A DNA stretch of 64,000 nucleotides from Pseudomonas urmiensis. Its GTDB lineage: Bacteria > Pseudomonadota > Gammaproteobacteria > Pseudomonadales > Pseudomonadaceae. The stretch covers positions 253,001 through 317,000 of the forward strand of contig NZ_JABWRE020000001.1 in assembly GCF_014268815.2 (NCBI RefSeq), written 5' to 3'. Shown one piece after another: positions 9,226 through 19,504 of the stretch (position 1 is the first letter of the stretch; the number at the start of each line of letters is the position of its first letter). Below the pieces are notes generated by a model. The model searched no databases. It worked only from the letters and a program-made list of their open reading frames with translations, and was not told where the DNA came from. Both the position numbers and the translations under genes were made by a program.

Positions 9226-11088
9226 ATGGCCCTACTGCAGATCGCCGAACCCGGTCAGAGCCCACAGCCGCACCAGCGCCGCCTGGCGGTGGGGATCGAC
9301 CTGGGTACCACCAATTCTCTGGTTGCCGCCTTGCGCAGTGGCCTGAGCGAGCCGCTGCCCGACGCGCAGGGCAGTGTCATCCTGCCGTCCGCCGTGCGCT
9401 ACCTCGATGGCCGCATTGAAGTCGGCCAGGCTGCGCGCGACGCTGCCTCCAGCGACCCGCTCAATACTATCTTGTCGGTCAAGCGCCTGATGGGTCGTGG
9501 CCTGGCAGACGTCAAGCAACTTGGCGAACAGCTGCCTTACCGCTTTGTGGGCGGCGAGTCGCATATGCCGTTCATCGACACGGTCCAAGGGCCAAAGAGC
9601 CCGGTGGAAGTGTCTGCCGATATCCTCAAGGTGCTGCGCCAGCGTGCTGAGCAGACCCTGGGTGGCGACCTGGTAGGGGCGGTGATTACTGTCCCGGCCT
9701 ACTTCGACGACGCCCAGCGCCAAGCCACCAAAGATGCCGCCAAACTGGCCGGGCTCAACGTTCTGCGCCTGCTCAACGAGCCGACCGCTGCTGCCGTGGC
9801 GTATGGTCTGGACCAAAACGCCGAAGGCGTGGTGGCGATCTTCGATTTGGGTGGCGGTACGTTCGATATTTCTATCCTGCGTCTTACCGCTGGCGTCTTC
9901 GAAGTGCTGGCCACTGGGGGCGATACGGCCCTGGGTGGTGACGATTTCGATCATGCGATTGCTGGCTGGATCATCGAGCAGGCGGGTTTGTCCGCTGACC
10001 TCGACCCCGCTACCCAGCGCTTGCTGCTGCAGACTGCTTGCGCCGCCAAGGAAGCCCTGACTGACGCCGACGTCGTTAGCGTTCAGCACGGCGCCTGGCA
10101 GGGCGAGCTGAGCCGGGCGGCCTTCGAAGCGATGATCGAGCCAATGATCGCCCGCAGCCTCAAGGCTTGCCGGCGCGCCGTGCGCGACAGCGGCATCGAA
10201 CTCGAAGAGGTCGGGGCGGTGGTCATGGTGGGTGGTTCGACCCGCGTTCCGCGTGTGCGCGAAGCAGTCGGTACGCTATTCGGCCGTACCCCGCTGACGT
10301 CGATCGACCCCGATCAGGTGGTCGCCATCGGCGCCGCGATCCAGGCCGACACCCTGGCGGGTAACCGTCGCGAAGGCGGCGAGCTGTTGCTGCTGGACGT
10401 CATCCCGCTGTCGCTCGGTCTTGAGACCATGGGCGGCCTGATGGAGAAGGTGATCCCGCGCAACACCACGATCCCTGTGGCCCGCGCGCAAGAGTTCACC
10501 ACTTATAAAGATGGCCAGTCGGCCATGATGATCCACGTCCTGCAGGGTGAGCGCGAGCTGATCAGCGACTGCCGCTCCCTGGCTCGCTTCGAGTTGCGCG
10601 GCATTCCGGCAATGGTGGCGGGCGCGGCGAAAATCCGCGTGACCTTCCAGGTCGACGCCGACGGGCTGCTCAGCGTAGCCGCCCGCGAGCTGGGCTCTGG
10701 CGTGGAGTCGAGCATTCAGGTCAAGCCGTCGTACGGCCTGACCGACGGAGAGATCGCCCGCATGCTCAAGGACTCCTTCGAGCACGCAGGTTCCGACAAG
10801 CAGGCGCGTCAGCTGCGTGAGCACCAGGTCGACGGCGAACGCCTGCTCGAAGCGGTGCAGGGCGCATTGGACGCCGATGGCGAGCGCCTGCTAAGCGCCG
10901 AAGAGCGCGAGGCTATTGCCTTCCAGATGCAACAACTACGTGATTTGCTGGCCGGCACCGATGGCCCTGCCATCGAGCAACAGACCAAGATTCTGTCGCA
11001 GGTGACCGATGCATTTGCCGCCCGTCGCCTTGATTCGACGGTCAAAGCCGCACTGGCCGGGCGCAACCTGAATGAGATCGAGGAGTAA
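9226..11088 (+). CDS. hscA: Hsp70-class chaperone HscA
   Basis: HscA is the specialised Hsp70 that binds the IscU LPPVK motif and drives cluster transfer with ATP. The 620-residue protein has the Hsp70 nucleotide-binding signatures [27 protein letters not shown] and [15 protein letters not shown], then a substrate-binding domain from about residue 390 ([18 protein letters not shown]) and a helical lid. Length is normal for HscA and shorter than DnaK, whose acidic tail is absent. It lies between hscB and fdx, with only three bases to fdx. Confidence 0.97.
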   Translation: MALLQIAEPGQSPQPHQRRLAVGIDLGTTNSLVAALRSGLSEPLPDAQGSVILPSAVRYLDGRIEVGQAARDAASSDPLNTILSVKRLMGRGLADVKQLGEQLPYRFVGGESHMPFIDTVQGPKSPVEVSADILKVLRQRAEQTLGGDLVGAVITVPAYFDDAQRQATKDAAKLAGLNVLRLLNEPTAAAVAYGLDQNAEGVVAIFDLGGGTFDISILRLTAGVFEVLATGGDTALGGDDFDHAIAGWIIEQAGLSADLDPATQRLLLQTACAAKEALTDADVVSVQHGAWQGELSRAAFEAMIEPMIARSLKACRRAVRDSGIELEEVGAVVMVGGSTRVPRVREAVGTLFGRTPLTSIDPDQVVAIGAAIQADTLAGNRREGGELLLLDVIPLSLGLETMGGLMEKVIPRNTTIPVARAQEFTTYKDGQSAMMIHVLQGERELISDCRSLARFELRGIPAMVAGAAKIRVTFQVDADGLLSVAARELGSGVESSIQVKPSYGLTDGEIARMLKDSFEHAGSDKQARQLREHQVDGERLLEAVQGALDADGERLLSAEEREAIAFQMQQLRDLLAGTDGPAIEQQTKILSQVTDAFAARRLDSTVKAALAGRNLNEIEE

Positions 11089-11091
11089 CCG

Positions 11092-11433
11092 ATGCCCCAG
11101 GTGAAATTCCTGCCGCACGAGAAGTTCTGCCCGGAGGGCCTGGTGGTCGAGGTGCCGGCTGGCACCAACATCCTCGAGCTGGCTCACGAGCACCATATCG
11201 AGATGGAAAGCGCCTGCGGCGGCGTCAAGGCCTGCACCACCTGCCACTGCATCGTGCGCCAGGGCTTCGACTCGCTGGAAGAAGCCGACGAGCTCGAAGA
11301 AGACATGCTGGACAAGGCCTGGGGCCTGGAAGCACAGTCGCGCCTGGGTTGCCAGGTAGTGGTCGGTGATGAAGACCTGACCATCGAAATCCCCAAATAT
11401 TCGCTCAACCACGCCGCTGAAGCGCCGCACTGA
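11092..11433 (+). CDS. fdx: ISC-type [2Fe-2S] ferredoxin
   Basis: This adrenodoxin-like ferredoxin supplies electrons for cluster assembly on IscU. The 113-residue protein has the ligand pattern C42, C48, C51 and C87 (SACGGVKACTTCHC ... RLGCQVV), which is the ISC-ferredoxin spacing. It starts three bases after hscA. Length and position fit the housekeeping isc operon. Confidence 0.97.
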   Translation: MPQVKFLPHEKFCPEGLVVEVPAGTNILELAHEHHIEMESACGGVKACTTCHCIVRQGFDSLEEADELEEDMLDKAWGLEAQSRLGCQVVVGDEDLTIEIPKYSLNHAAEAPH

Positions 11434-11447
11434 GTCTGGAGGCTGGC

Positions 11448-11648
11448 ATGAGTCTGAAATGGGTTGATGTACTTGAGATCGCCATCCAGCTTGCAGAAAG
11501 CAAGCCTGAGGTCGATCCTCGTTATGTAAATTTCGTCGATCTGCACCGTTGGGTACTGGCCCTGCCAGAATTTAGCGACGATCCGTCACGCGGCGGTGAG
11601 AAAGTGCTCGAGGCCATCCAGGCGGCTTGGATCGAAGAAGCCGACTGA
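11448..11648 (+). CDS. iscX: Fe-S assembly protein IscX
   Basis: IscX is a small acidic protein that binds IscS and ferrous iron and tunes desulfurase activity. The 66-residue product has the family pattern MSLKWVDVLEIAIQLAE, VDPRYVNFVDLHRWV and DDPSRGGEKVLEAIQAAWIEEA. It begins 15 bases after fdx with RBS TGGAGG and is the last gene of the isc operon; a terminator-like stem follows 30 bases later. Confidence 0.96.
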   Translation: MSLKWVDVLEIAIQLAESKPEVDPRYVNFVDLHRWVLALPEFSDDPSRGGEKVLEAIQAAWIEEAD

Positions 11649-11678
11649 GCGTTATCTGCAGGTTAGGCAATCCCCTGG

Positions 11679-11709
11679 AACCCGCGTATAATTCGCGGGT
11701 TTAATTTTT
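11679..11709 (+). promoter_or_regulatory. isc terminator stem containing the ndk -10 box
   Basis: The stem aacccgcg / cgcgggtt encloses the loop tataatt and is followed by taattttt, so as RNA it looks like a terminator for the isc operon. As DNA the loop contains a perfect TATAAT (11687-11692), 45 bases before the ndk ATG, with a weak TTAGGC upstream at 11663-11668. The element appears to be both the end of one unit and the start of the next. Confidence 0.65.
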
Positions 11710-11736
11710 CGCAACACTCAATTTTCTGGAGTTACC

Positions 11737-12162
11737 ATGGCTGTTCAACGTACTTTCTCGATCATCAAGCCTGACGCAGTTGCCAAGAACGTCATCGGCA
11801 AGATCACCACTCGCTTCGAAGACGCTGGCCTGAAAATCGTTGCTTCGAAAATCAAGCAACTGTCCAAAGCCGAAGCTGAAGGCTTCTACGCTGAGCACAG
11901 CGAGCGCGGTTTCTTCGGTGACCTGGTTGCCTTCATGACTTCCGGTCCAGTTGTCGTTCAGGTTCTGGAAGGCGAAAACGCCATCGCTCTGAACCGCGAG
12001 CTGATGGGCGCTACCAACCCTAAAGAAGCTGCTGCCGGCACCATCCGTGCTGACTTCGCTGAGTCGATCGACGCCAACGCCGTTCACGGTTCGGACTCCG
12101 AAGCTGCCGCTGCTCGCGAAATCGCTTACTTCTTCGCTGCTACCGAGGTAACCACTCGCTAA
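11737..12162 (+). CDS. ndk: Nucleoside diphosphate kinase
   Basis: Ndk balances nucleotide pools by moving the gamma-phosphate of ATP to other NDPs through a phospho-histidine. The 141-residue protein has K11 and the active-site H117 in NAVHGSDS, with the family opening [28 protein letters not shown] lies upstream. Codons such as gct and gaa are more frequent than in neighbouring genes, consistent with high expression. A perfect TATAAT lies 45 bases upstream, so it probably has its own promoter, with rlmN following after 28 bases. Confidence 0.97.
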   Translation: MAVQRTFSIIKPDAVAKNVIGKITTRFEDAGLKIVASKIKQLSKAEAEGFYAEHSERGFFGDLVAFMTSGPVVVQVLEGENAIALNRELMGATNPKEAAAGTIRADFAESIDANAVHGSDSEAAAAREIAYFFAATEVTTR

Positions 12163-12190
12163 GCGAAAGCTTACGGGTGAGGGTGAATCC

Positions 12191-13336
12191 ATGACGACAT
12201 CTACTGGCAAAATCAACCTGTTGGGTCTGACCCAGCCGGAAATGGAACAGTTCTTCGACTCGATTGGGGAGAAGCGCTTCCGTGCCGGTCAAGTAATGAA
12301 ATGGATTCACCATTTTGGCGTCGATGATTTCGCCGCCATGACCAATGTCGGCAAGGCCTTGCGCGAAAAGCTCGAGGCTGTTGCCGAGATTCGGCCTCCG
12401 GAAGTGGTCAGTGAAGACATTTCCGCCGACGGCACCCGTAAATGGGTGATCCGCGTTGCCTCCGGCAGCTGCGTCGAGACCGTCTACATCCCCACCGACG
12501 ACCGCGGTACCCTCTGCGTTTCGTCCCAAGCCGGCTGCGCCCTGGACTGCAGTTTCTGCTCCACCGGCAAGCAAGGCTTCAATAGCAACCTCACCGCCGC
12601 CGAAGTCATTGGCCAGGTGTGGCTTGCGAACAAATCCTTCGGAACCGTCCCGGCCAAAGTCGACCGCGCCATTACCAACGTGGTGATGATGGGCATGGGC
12701 GAGCCGTTGCTCAATTTCGACAATGTCATCGCCGCCATGAAGATCATGATGGATGATCTGGGCTATGGCATTTCCAAGCGTCGCGTCACCTTGTCGACTT
12801 CCGGCGTTGTGCCGATGATCGACGAACTGGCCAAGCACATCGACGTTTCCCTGGCGCTGTCGCTGCACGCGCCGAACGACGAACTGCGTAACAAGTTGGT
12901 ACCGATCAACAAGAAGTACCCGCTCAAGGTGCTGCTCGAGTCGTGCATGGGCTACATGGCCACCCTGGGTGGCAAGCGCGTACTGACCGTCGAGTACACC
13001 CTGCTCAAGGACGTCAACGACCAGCCGGAACACGCGGCGCAGATGATCGAACTGCTGCGCGATGTGCCGTGCAAGATCAACCTGATCCCGTTCAACCCAT
13101 TCCCGCATTCCGGTTACGAGCGGCCGAGCAACAACGCCATCCGCCGCTTCCAGGACATGCTGCATCACGGTGGTTTCAACGTCACCACCCGCACCACCCG
13201 TGGCGAAGATATCGACGCCGCCTGTGGTCAGCTGGTTGGCCAGGTGATGGACCGCACCCGCCGCAGTGAGCGCTACATTGCCGTGCGTCAGCTCAACGAC
13301 GACGTACAGACGCAAGATAGCGCCGCGCGCCACTGA
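12191..13336 (+). CDS. rlmN: Dual-specificity 23S rRNA/tRNA adenine-C2 methyltransferase RlmN
   Basis: RlmN is a radical-SAM enzyme that methylates C2 of A2503 in 23S rRNA and of A37 in several tRNAs. The 381-residue protein has the radical-SAM cluster cysteines C116, C120 and C123 (CALDCSFC), the GMGEPL motif (168-173), and C345 near the C-terminus (DIDAACGQL) that forms the methyl-carrying intermediate. The upstream RBS is GGGTGAGGGTG. pilF follows 14 bases later. Confidence 0.96.
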   Translation: MTTSTGKINLLGLTQPEMEQFFDSIGEKRFRAGQVMKWIHHFGVDDFAAMTNVGKALREKLEAVAEIRPPEVVSEDISADGTRKWVIRVASGSCVETVYIPTDDRGTLCVSSQAGCALDCSFCSTGKQGFNSNLTAAEVIGQVWLANKSFGTVPAKVDRAITNVVMMGMGEPLLNFDNVIAAMKIMMDDLGYGISKRRVTLSTSGVVPMIDELAKHIDVSLALSLHAPNDELRNKLVPINKKYPLKVLLESCMGYMATLGGKRVLTVEYTLLKDVNDQPEHAAQMIELLRDVPCKINLIPFNPFPHSGYERPSNNAIRRFQDMLHHGGFNVTTRTTRGEDIDAACGQLVGQVMDRTRRSERYIAVRQLNDDVQTQDSAARH

Positions 13337-13350
13337 CCGAGAACCTGCCA

Positions 13351-14112
13351 ATGACCCTGCGCGCCGCGCTGTCGATCCTGACGCTGTTGCTGCTGGCCGG
13401 CTGCGTGTCCGGCGGCGCCGGCGATCCGCTGGCCAGCCATCAAGGTCGGGTCGAGGCGGGGCGGGCTTATGTACAGTTGGGCCTGGGTTATTTGCAACAA
13501 GGTTTGACCGAGCAGGCCAAGGCGCCGCTGGCCAAAGCCCTGGCCCTGAATGACCGCGATGCCGACGCCCATGCCGCCCTGGCCTTGGTGTTCCAGGCGC
13601 AAGGCGAACCCGCCCTGGCCGAAGAGCATTTTCGCCAGGCCTTGGCGCAGCGCGCCAATGACACGCGGATTCGCAACAACTACGGCAGTTTCCTATATGC
13701 TCAGGGGCGTTTTAGTCAGGCCGAGCAGGTCTTTCGCCAGGCCGGCGCCGATACCCTGTATCCTGAGCGCTCGCGAGTCTTTGAAAACCTTGGCCTGACC
13801 GCCATGAAGCTAGGGCGTCCAGAGCAAGCGCGCGAGTATTTGGAAAAAGCCCTGCAACTCAACCCACGGCAACCCAGGGCGTTGCTGGAAATGGCTGAGT
13901 TGTCCTACGAAAACAGGCATTATGTGCCGGCCCGTGATTACTACGATCGTTTCAGCCAGCTGAGCGACCCGCAAGCCCGCAGCCTGCTGCTGGGTAGCCG
14001 CCTGGCGCGGGTGTTCGCTGAACCGGCCGTGGTGGCTGAACTGGGCCAGCAATTACAACGACTTTATCCCGGTACGCCGGAATATCAGCAATACCTGTCG
14101 GAGCAACGATGA
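13351..14112 (+). CDS. pilF: Type IV pilus biogenesis/stability lipoprotein PilF
   Basis: PilF (PilW class) is the pilotin that carries the secretin PilQ to the outer membrane. The 253-residue protein has a lipoprotein signal with lipobox LLAGC (C18) and a run of TPR repeats from about residue 40 to 230 (AYVQLGLGYLQQGLTEQAKAPLAKAL and later units). Its position between rlmN and rodZ is the conserved one. The end overlaps rodZ by four bases (ATGA). Confidence 0.93.
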   Translation: MTLRAALSILTLLLLAGCVSGGAGDPLASHQGRVEAGRAYVQLGLGYLQQGLTEQAKAPLAKALALNDRDADAHAALALVFQAQGEPALAEEHFRQALAQRANDTRIRNNYGSFLYAQGRFSQAEQVFRQAGADTLYPERSRVFENLGLTAMKLGRPEQAREYLEKALQLNPRQPRALLEMAELSYENRHYVPARDYYDRFSQLSDPQARSLLLGSRLARVFAEPAVVAELGQQLQRLYPGTPEYQQYLSEQR

Positions 14113-15137
14113 AAGCCGCTCATCCCGAAGTAGCAGCAGCGTCTCACCAGCACCCCGGTGAGATCTTGCGCCAGGCCCGCGAAAACCGCGATTGGTCGCA
14201 AGCCGAGGTAGCCCGCAAGCTCAACCTGACCTTGAGTTCGCTGAACAACCTGGAATCCGGCGCCTTCGACAAGCTGCCAGGGCACACCTTCGCCCGTGGT
14301 TACATCCGTGCCTATGCCAAGCTGATGGACATGGACCAAGCCCCGCTGGTGGCCGCCTTCGACCAGATCACCGGTACCCATGCCCAAGGCAGCCAAGTGC
14401 ATGCGCTGGGCCGTATCGAAGAGCCGGTGCGCTTGTCGCACAACATCCTGCGCGGTGTCAGTCTGCTGTTGCTGGTGGCCGTGGTCGGCGGTGGCTTTTT
14501 CTGGTGGCAAGACCAGACCAGCCTGCGCGGCAAGGACTTGGCCAAGATCGCCCTGGAGCACGTTGAAGTCGAAAGCGCCGACGGCACCACGCAGATTCAC
14601 CCGTTGGACGAGCCAGAAGACCAAGCCGTCAGCGAAGGCCAGCAGCCGCAAACCGAGCCATTGGCGCTAGAGCAGGCACCTGCTGGCGAGACCAGCGGCT
14701 CCGCCAATGAAGAAGCTACTGCGCCGGCCACGCCCGCGGCTGCTGCCAGCACCCCAGCGCCGGCAGCCCCGGCCGCTGCGGCACAGGCTCCTGCAGCTGC
14801 ACCGGTCGCGCCAGTAGCGCCAGTAGCAGCAGCTGCTACCCCGGCCGCCAGCGTGCCGGCTAGCGCCGCCGAACCTGCCGCCCCGGCCCCAGCCGGCAGC
14901 GCCAAGGTTGCAATTCAATTCACCGCCGATTGCTGGACTCAAGTCTCCGACGGCAACGGCAAGGTGCTGTTCAGCGCCATCAAGCGCAAGGGTGACAGCC
15001 TGGAACTGACCGGCAAGCCGCCGTTCGCGGTACGCCTGGGCTTTGCCCGTGGCGCCCAGGTCAGCTACAACGGCCAGGCCGTCGACGTTGCACCGTTCAC
15101 CAGTGGCGAAACCGCTCGCCTGAAGTTGGGACAGTAA
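14109..15137 (+). CDS. rodZ: Cytoskeleton protein RodZ
   Basis: RodZ links the MreB cytoskeleton to the cell-wall elongation machinery and helps set rod shape. The 342-residue protein has an N-terminal Xre-type helix-turn-helix (residues 17-85) that binds MreB, one membrane helix at about 114-133 (RGVSLLLLVAVVGGGFFWW), a long periplasmic linker at about 195-262 made almost only of Ala and Pro, and a C-terminal beta domain (DUF4115) beginning KVAIQFTADCWTQVSD. It overlaps pilF by four bases and precedes ispG by three, so coupling is likely. Confidence 0.93.
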   Translation: MKAAHPEVAAASHQHPGEILRQARENRDWSQAEVARKLNLTLSSLNNLESGAFDKLPGHTFARGYIRAYAKLMDMDQAPLVAAFDQITGTHAQGSQVHALGRIEEPVRLSHNILRGVSLLLLVAVVGGGFFWWQDQTSLRGKDLAKIALEHVEVESADGTTQIHPLDEPEDQAVSEGQQPQTEPLALEQAPAGETSGSANEEATAPATPAAAASTPAPAAPAAAAQAPAAAPVAPVAPVAAAATPAASVPASAAEPAAPAPAGSAKVAIQFTADCWTQVSDGNGKVLFSAIKRKGDSLELTGKPPFAVRLGFARGAQVSYNGQAVDVAPFTSGETARLKLGQ

Positions 15138-15140
15138 GTC

Positions 15141-16250
15141 ATGCACGGCGAATCTCCGATCAAACGTCGCGAATCCCGGAAAATCTGGGTCGGCAATGTG
15201 CCGGTGGGCGGCGATGCGCCCATCGCGGTGCAGAGCATGACCAACACCGACACCAATGACGTCGCCGCCACGGTCGGGCAGATCCAGCGCCTGGTCGATG
15301 CTGGCGTCGACATCGTCCGTGTCTCGGTACCGGACATGGACGCCGCCGAAGCCTTCGGCCGCATCAAGCAGCTGGTCAGCGTGCCGCTGGTGGCCGATAT
15401 CCACTTCGACTACAAGATCGCCCTGCGTGTGGCTGAACTGGGTGTCGACTGCCTGCGCATCAACCCTGGCAACATCGGCCGCGAAGACCGCGTACGCGCG
15501 GTGGTCGATGCTGCGCGTGATCGTGGTATCCCGATCCGCATCGGCGTCAACGCCGGCTCCCTGGAAAAGGACCTGCAGAAGAAGTACGGCGAACCGACCC
15601 CAGCCGCGCTGGTCGAGTCGGCGTTGCGCCATGTCGAGCACCTCGACCGCCTGGATTTCCAGGACTACAAGGTCAGCGTCAAGGCATCCGACGTGTTCAT
15701 GGCCGTCGAAGCCTACCGCCAGCTGGCCCGGCAGATCGTCCAACCGCTGCACCTGGGCATCACCGAAGCGGGTGGCCTGCGTTCGGGGACAGTGAAATCC
15801 GCCGTCGGCATCGGTATGCTGCTGGCCGAAGGCATTGGCGATACGATTCGTATTTCCCTGGCCGCAGACCCTGTTGAAGAAGTGAAGGTCGGCTACGACA
15901 TCCTCAAGTCGCTGCACCTGCGTTCGCGTGGCATCAACTTCATCGCCTGCCCGAGCTGCTCGCGGCAGAACTTCGATGTGGTCAAGACCATGAACGAGCT
16001 GGAAACGCGCCTGGAAGACCTGCTGGTGCCGTTGGATGTGGCCGTGATCGGCTGCGTGGTCAACGGCCCGGGTGAGGCCAAGGAGTCGCATGTGGGCCTG
16101 ACCGGCGGTACGCCGAACCTGGTCTACATCGACGGCAAGCCTGCGCAGAAGCTGAACAATGACAACTTGGTCGATGAACTGGAAAAGCTCATCCGCCAGA
16201 AAGCGGCCGAAAAGGTCGAGGCCGATGCGGCGCTGATCGCCCGTGGCTGA
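15141..16250 (+). CDS. ispG: 4-hydroxy-3-methylbut-2-en-1-yl diphosphate synthase IspG
   Basis: IspG (GcpE) catalyses the seventh step of the MEP isoprenoid pathway, reductive ring opening of MEcPP to HMBPP, with a [4Fe-4S] cluster. The 369-residue protein has an N-terminal TIM-barrel ([19 protein letters not shown]) and a C-terminal cluster domain with C270, C273 and C305 plus the glutamate ligand E312 ([18 protein letters not shown]). It starts three bases after rodZ and is followed by hisS after 24 bases. Confidence 0.97.
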   Translation: MHGESPIKRRESRKIWVGNVPVGGDAPIAVQSMTNTDTNDVAATVGQIQRLVDAGVDIVRVSVPDMDAAEAFGRIKQLVSVPLVADIHFDYKIALRVAELGVDCLRINPGNIGREDRVRAVVDAARDRGIPIRIGVNAGSLEKDLQKKYGEPTPAALVESALRHVEHLDRLDFQDYKVSVKASDVFMAVEAYRQLARQIVQPLHLGITEAGGLRSGTVKSAVGIGMLLAEGIGDTIRISLAADPVEEVKVGYDILKSLHLRSRGINFIACPSCSRQNFDVVKTMNELETRLEDLLVPLDVAVIGCVVNGPGEAKESHVGLTGGTPNLVYIDGKPAQKLNNDNLVDELEKLIRQKAAEKVEADAALIARG

Positions 16251-16274
16251 AACACAGATTGGTAAGGACTTTTC

Positions 16275-17564
16275 GTGAGCAAATCGCTGCAAGCCATCCG
16301 TGGCATGAACGACATCCTGCCTGAGCAGTCGCCGCTGTGGCGCTACTTCGAGGGCACCGTGGCCGGCCTGCTGGATGGTTACGGCTACAGCCAGATCCGC
16401 ACGCCGATCGTCGAGTTCACCGAGCTGTTCAAGCGCTCGATCGGTGAAGTCACCGACATCGTCGAAAAAGAGATGTACACCTTCGAGGACCGCAACGGCG
16501 ATTCGCTGACCCTGCGTCCCGAAGGCACCGCCGCCTGTGTACGTGCAGTGCTCGAGCATGGCATCACGGGCAATGGCCAGGTGCAGAAGCTTTGGTACAT
16601 CGGCCAGATGTTCCGCCACGAGCGCCCGCAGAAAGGCCGCTACCGCCAGTTCCACCAGATTGGCGTGGAAGTGTTCAACCTTGACGGCCCGGACATCGAC
16701 GCCGAGCTGATCATGCTCACCTGGCGCCTGTGGGGCCAATTGGGCATCCAGGACGCAGTCAAGCTTGAACTCAATAGCCTGGGTACCAGCGAAGCCCGTG
16801 CCCGCTACCGTGACGCGCTGGTCGAGTTTCTCTCGGCGCGCCTGGAGCAGCTCGACGAAGACAGCCAGCGCCGCCTTAAAAGCAACCCGCTGCGCATCCT
16901 CGACAGCAAGGACCAAGGCACCCAAGCGGTGCTGGTCGGTGCGCCGAAGCTGGAAGATTACCTGGACGAAGAATCGCGCCTGCACTTCGAGGGCCTCAAG
17001 GCCCGCCTGGACGCTGCCGGTATCCCGTTCGTGATCAACACCAAGCTGGTGCGTGGCCTGGACTACTACAGCAAGACCGTGTTCGAGTGGGTCACCGACA
17101 AGCTCGGCGCCCAGGGCACTGTCTGTGCCGGTGGTCGCTACGATGGCCTAGTCGAGCAGATGGGCGGCAAGCCGACCCCGGGTGTGGGCTTTGCCATGGG
17201 TATCGAACGCTTGATCCTGCTGCTCGAGACACTGGGCAAGGTGCCCGAGTCGATCAGCCGCCAGATCGACCTGTACCTGTGCGCCTTTGGCGAGCAGGCG
17301 GAGCTGGCGGGCCTGAAGCTCTCCGAAACCCTGCGTGACCAAGTGCCCGGCCTGCGCCTGGCGGTCAACGCCGGTGGCGGCAGCTTCAAGAGCCAGTTCA
17401 AGAAAGCCGACAAGAGCGGCGCGCTGTTCGCCCTGATCATGGGTGACGACGAACTGGCGCAACAAGTGGTAGGTTTCAAGCCCCTGCGTGGCCAGGGCGA
17501 ACAACAGAACATTGCCTGGGATGCTCTGGCCGAGCACCTGCAAGCTGCTCTCGCGCAAGCGTAA
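16275..17564 (+). CDS. hisS: Histidine--tRNA ligase
   Basis: HisRS is the class II enzyme that charges tRNA-His. The 429-residue protein shows motif 2 ([21 protein letters not shown]), the histidine-specific motifs [15 protein letters not shown] and AGGRYDGL, motif 3 ([11 protein letters not shown]), and a C-terminal anticodon-binding domain from about 330. The start is GTG at 16275 in the context TTTTCGTGAGC, giving [16 protein letters not shown], the usual N-terminus. Length is normal. Confidence 0.97.
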   Translation: MSKSLQAIRGMNDILPEQSPLWRYFEGTVAGLLDGYGYSQIRTPIVEFTELFKRSIGEVTDIVEKEMYTFEDRNGDSLTLRPEGTAACVRAVLEHGITGNGQVQKLWYIGQMFRHERPQKGRYRQFHQIGVEVFNLDGPDIDAELIMLTWRLWGQLGIQDAVKLELNSLGTSEARARYRDALVEFLSARLEQLDEDSQRRLKSNPLRILDSKDQGTQAVLVGAPKLEDYLDEESRLHFEGLKARLDAAGIPFVINTKLVRGLDYYSKTVFEWVTDKLGAQGTVCAGGRYDGLVEQMGGKPTPGVGFAMGIERLILLLETLGKVPESISRQIDLYLCAFGEQAELAGLKLSETLRDQVPGLRLAVNAGGGSFKSQFKKADKSGALFALIMGDDELAQQVVGFKPLRGQGEQQNIAWDALAEHLQAALAQA

Positions 17565-17602
17565 GCAGTCAAACAGCCGAATTGCTGAATAGGAGTATTG
17601 GG

Positions 17603-18244
17603 GTGTCGAGTACCGATGATGATGGCCTGGTTGCGGTCAAGGACTGGTGGGACCGCAACGGCAAGCCGCTGCTGACCGGCGCCCTGCTGGCTGCTGCCTT
17701 GGTAATGGGCTGGCAGGCCTGGCACAAGTACCAGAATAACCAGTCGCAGGGCGCGTCTGTGTTGTACCAGAACCTGCTGGAAACCAGCCTGACGCCAACT
17801 GGCCAACCTGATGCGGCCAAGGTCGCGGAACTGGCCGGCAAGCTCAAGAGCGAATTCGCTGGCACCGCCTATGCCCAATACGGCAGCCTGTTCGTGGCTA
17901 AAGTGGCGGTCGATAGCGGTAAGCTCGACGATGCTGCCAGCGAACTCAAGAGCGTGCTGGACAAACCGGCCGATGCCACCCTGGGCGAAATAGCGCGCCA
18001 GCGTCTGGCGCGTGTCCTGGCTGCCCAGGACAAGGCTGAAGACGCCCTCAAGCTGCTTGACGGCGATGCTGACAAAGCCTTCCAGGCCAGCCGCGAAGAG
18101 CTCAAGGGCGACCTGCTGGTACAGCTCGGTCGTGCCGGTGACGCCCACAATGCATACGAAAAAGCCAAGGCCGCGCTGTCTGATGAAGCAGCGGTCGGTG
18201 GCCTGCAACTGAAGCTGGACGACCTGGCCAAAGGGGACGCTTGA
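17603..18244 (+). CDS. yfgM: YfgM-family TPR protein (ancillary SecYEG translocon subunit)
   Basis: YfgM is a single-pass inner-membrane protein whose periplasmic TPR-like domain works with PpiD at the Sec translocon. The 213-residue protein has a cytoplasmic N-terminus (SSTDDDGLVAVKDWWDRNGKPL), one membrane helix at about 24-42 and an alpha-helical TPR_21 domain. The GTG at 17603 is chosen because AGGAGT lies seven bases upstream and it gives the usual N-terminus; an in-frame ATG at 17582 has no such support. bamB starts two bases after the stop. The hisS-yfgM-bamB-der order is the conserved one. Confidence 0.9.
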   Translation: MSSTDDDGLVAVKDWWDRNGKPLLTGALLAAALVMGWQAWHKYQNNQSQGASVLYQNLLETSLTPTGQPDAAKVAELAGKLKSEFAGTAYAQYGSLFVAKVAVDSGKLDDAASELKSVLDKPADATLGEIARQRLARVLAAQDKAEDALKLLDGDADKAFQASREELKGDLLVQLGRAGDAHNAYEKAKAALSDEAAVGGLQLKLDDLAKGDA

Positions 18245-18245
18245 C

Positions 18246-19388
18246 GTGATCGGTTGGAAACAAGCAGCAGTGCTGACCCTGGCCGTACTGGCCGCGGGTT
18301 GCAGCAGCAACAGCAAGAAGGAACTGCCTCCGGCCGAGCTGACCAAGTTCACCGAAGAAGTGGTGCTCAAGAAGCAGTGGAGCCGTTCGATCGGTGACGG
18401 TCAGGGTGAGACCTACAACACCCTGGTCCCGGCCATCGAGAACGACCGTATCTACGCCTCTGACGTCAACGGCTTGGTGATGGCCCTGGACCGCGTCAAC
18501 GGCGACGTTGTGTGGAAGAAGGATCTGGAGCTGCCGGTTTCCGGCGCTGTCGGCGTAGGCTACGGCCTGGTCATGCTCGGCACCCTCAAAGGTGAAGTGA
18601 TTGCCCTGGACAGCAGCACCGGTGAGGAGCGCTGGCGCTCCCGCGTCACCAGTGAAGTGCTGGCGCCGCCTGCCAACAACGGTGACGTTGTGGTGGTGCA
18701 GACCCAGGACGACCGCCTGATCGGCCTCGATGCCGCCACGGGTGATCGTCGCTGGATTTACGAAAGCACCCCGGCGGTACTGACCCTGCGTGGTACCGGT
18801 GCACCGATCGTGACCAATCGCCTGGCCATCGCTGGCCTGTCGACCGGTAAGGTCATTGCCGTGGATACCCAGAACGGCGTGCCTGTGTGGGAAAGCCGCG
18901 TAGCCATCCCGCAAGGCCGTTCGGAGCTGGACCGGGTAGTGGATATCGACGGCGGTCTGCTGCTGTCTGGTGGTACCCTGTACGTCAGCACCTACCAGGG
19001 CCGCGTTGCGGGCCTGGATCTGGAAAGCGGCCGGGTACTGTGGCAGCGTGATGCCTCCAGCTACGTGGGTGTCGCCCAGGGCTTTGGCAACGTTTACGTC
19101 AGCGAGGCCTCGGGTACCGTAGAAGGCGTTGACGAGCGCTCCTCCAGCGCCCTGTGGAGCAACGATTCCATGGCTCGCCGTCAGCTGTCGGCGCCGGAAG
19201 TGTTCTCCAGCTACGTCGCTGTCGGTGACTTCGAAGGCTACCTGCACCTGCTCAGCCAGGTCGATGGTCGCTTCGTTGGCCGTGAGCGTATCGACAGTGA
19301 TGGTCTGCGCGCCCGCCCTCTGGTGGTCGGTGACACCATCTATGTCTTCGGCAACAGCGGCAAGCTCCAGGCACTGACCATCCGCTGA
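18246..19388 (+). CDS. bamB: Outer membrane protein assembly factor BamB
   Basis: BamB is a lipoprotein of the BAM complex that inserts beta-barrel proteins into the outer membrane. The 380-residue protein has a lipoprotein signal with lipobox LAAGC (C19) and an eight-bladed PQQ-type beta-propeller with repeated units such as [21 protein letters not shown] and [13 protein letters not shown]. The start is GTG at 18246, directly after yfgM. A hairpin terminator follows before der. Confidence 0.96.
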   Translation: MIGWKQAAVLTLAVLAAGCSSNSKKELPPAELTKFTEEVVLKKQWSRSIGDGQGETYNTLVPAIENDRIYASDVNGLVMALDRVNGDVVWKKDLELPVSGAVGVGYGLVMLGTLKGEVIALDSSTGEERWRSRVTSEVLAPPANNGDVVVVQTQDDRLIGLDAATGDRRWIYESTPAVLTLRGTGAPIVTNRLAIAGLSTGKVIAVDTQNGVPVWESRVAIPQGRSELDRVVDIDGGLLLSGGTLYVSTYQGRVAGLDLESGRVLWQRDASSYVGVAQGFGNVYVSEASGTVEGVDERSSSALWSNDSMARRQLSAPEVFSSYVAVGDFEGYLHLLSQVDGRFVGRERIDSDGLRARPLVVGDTIYVFGNSGKLQALTIR

Positions 19389-19448
19389 AGCTATGCTTGA
19401 GGCCTTGCCGGCCTCGAGCCGCGGCGCACGAAGCGCCGCACGAACTCC

Positions 19449-19479
19449 GGCCGCTGCTTCGCAGCGGCCTTTGCATTTT
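19449..19479 (+). terminator. Probable terminator between bamB and der
   Basis: The stem ggccgctg / cagcggcc with loop cttcg is followed by tttgcatttt. The T-run is interrupted, so it may be only partly effective and let der be transcribed from upstream as well. Confidence 0.6.
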
Positions 19480-19504
19480 CAAGAATTCACGAGTGGAGAG
19501 CCGT

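Noticed and set aside
14720..14910. Ala/Pro-coded low-complexity DNA in rodZ as a repeat or recombination site
   Set aside because: It is the known flexible periplasmic linker of RodZ in frame with both domains; the reading frame is intact.
14667..16985. A very long minus-strand open frame (772 codons) opposite rodZ, ispG and hisS
   Set aside because: It is antisense to three certain core genes, has low-complexity composition typical of shadow frames in high-GC DNA, and lacks any family motif.
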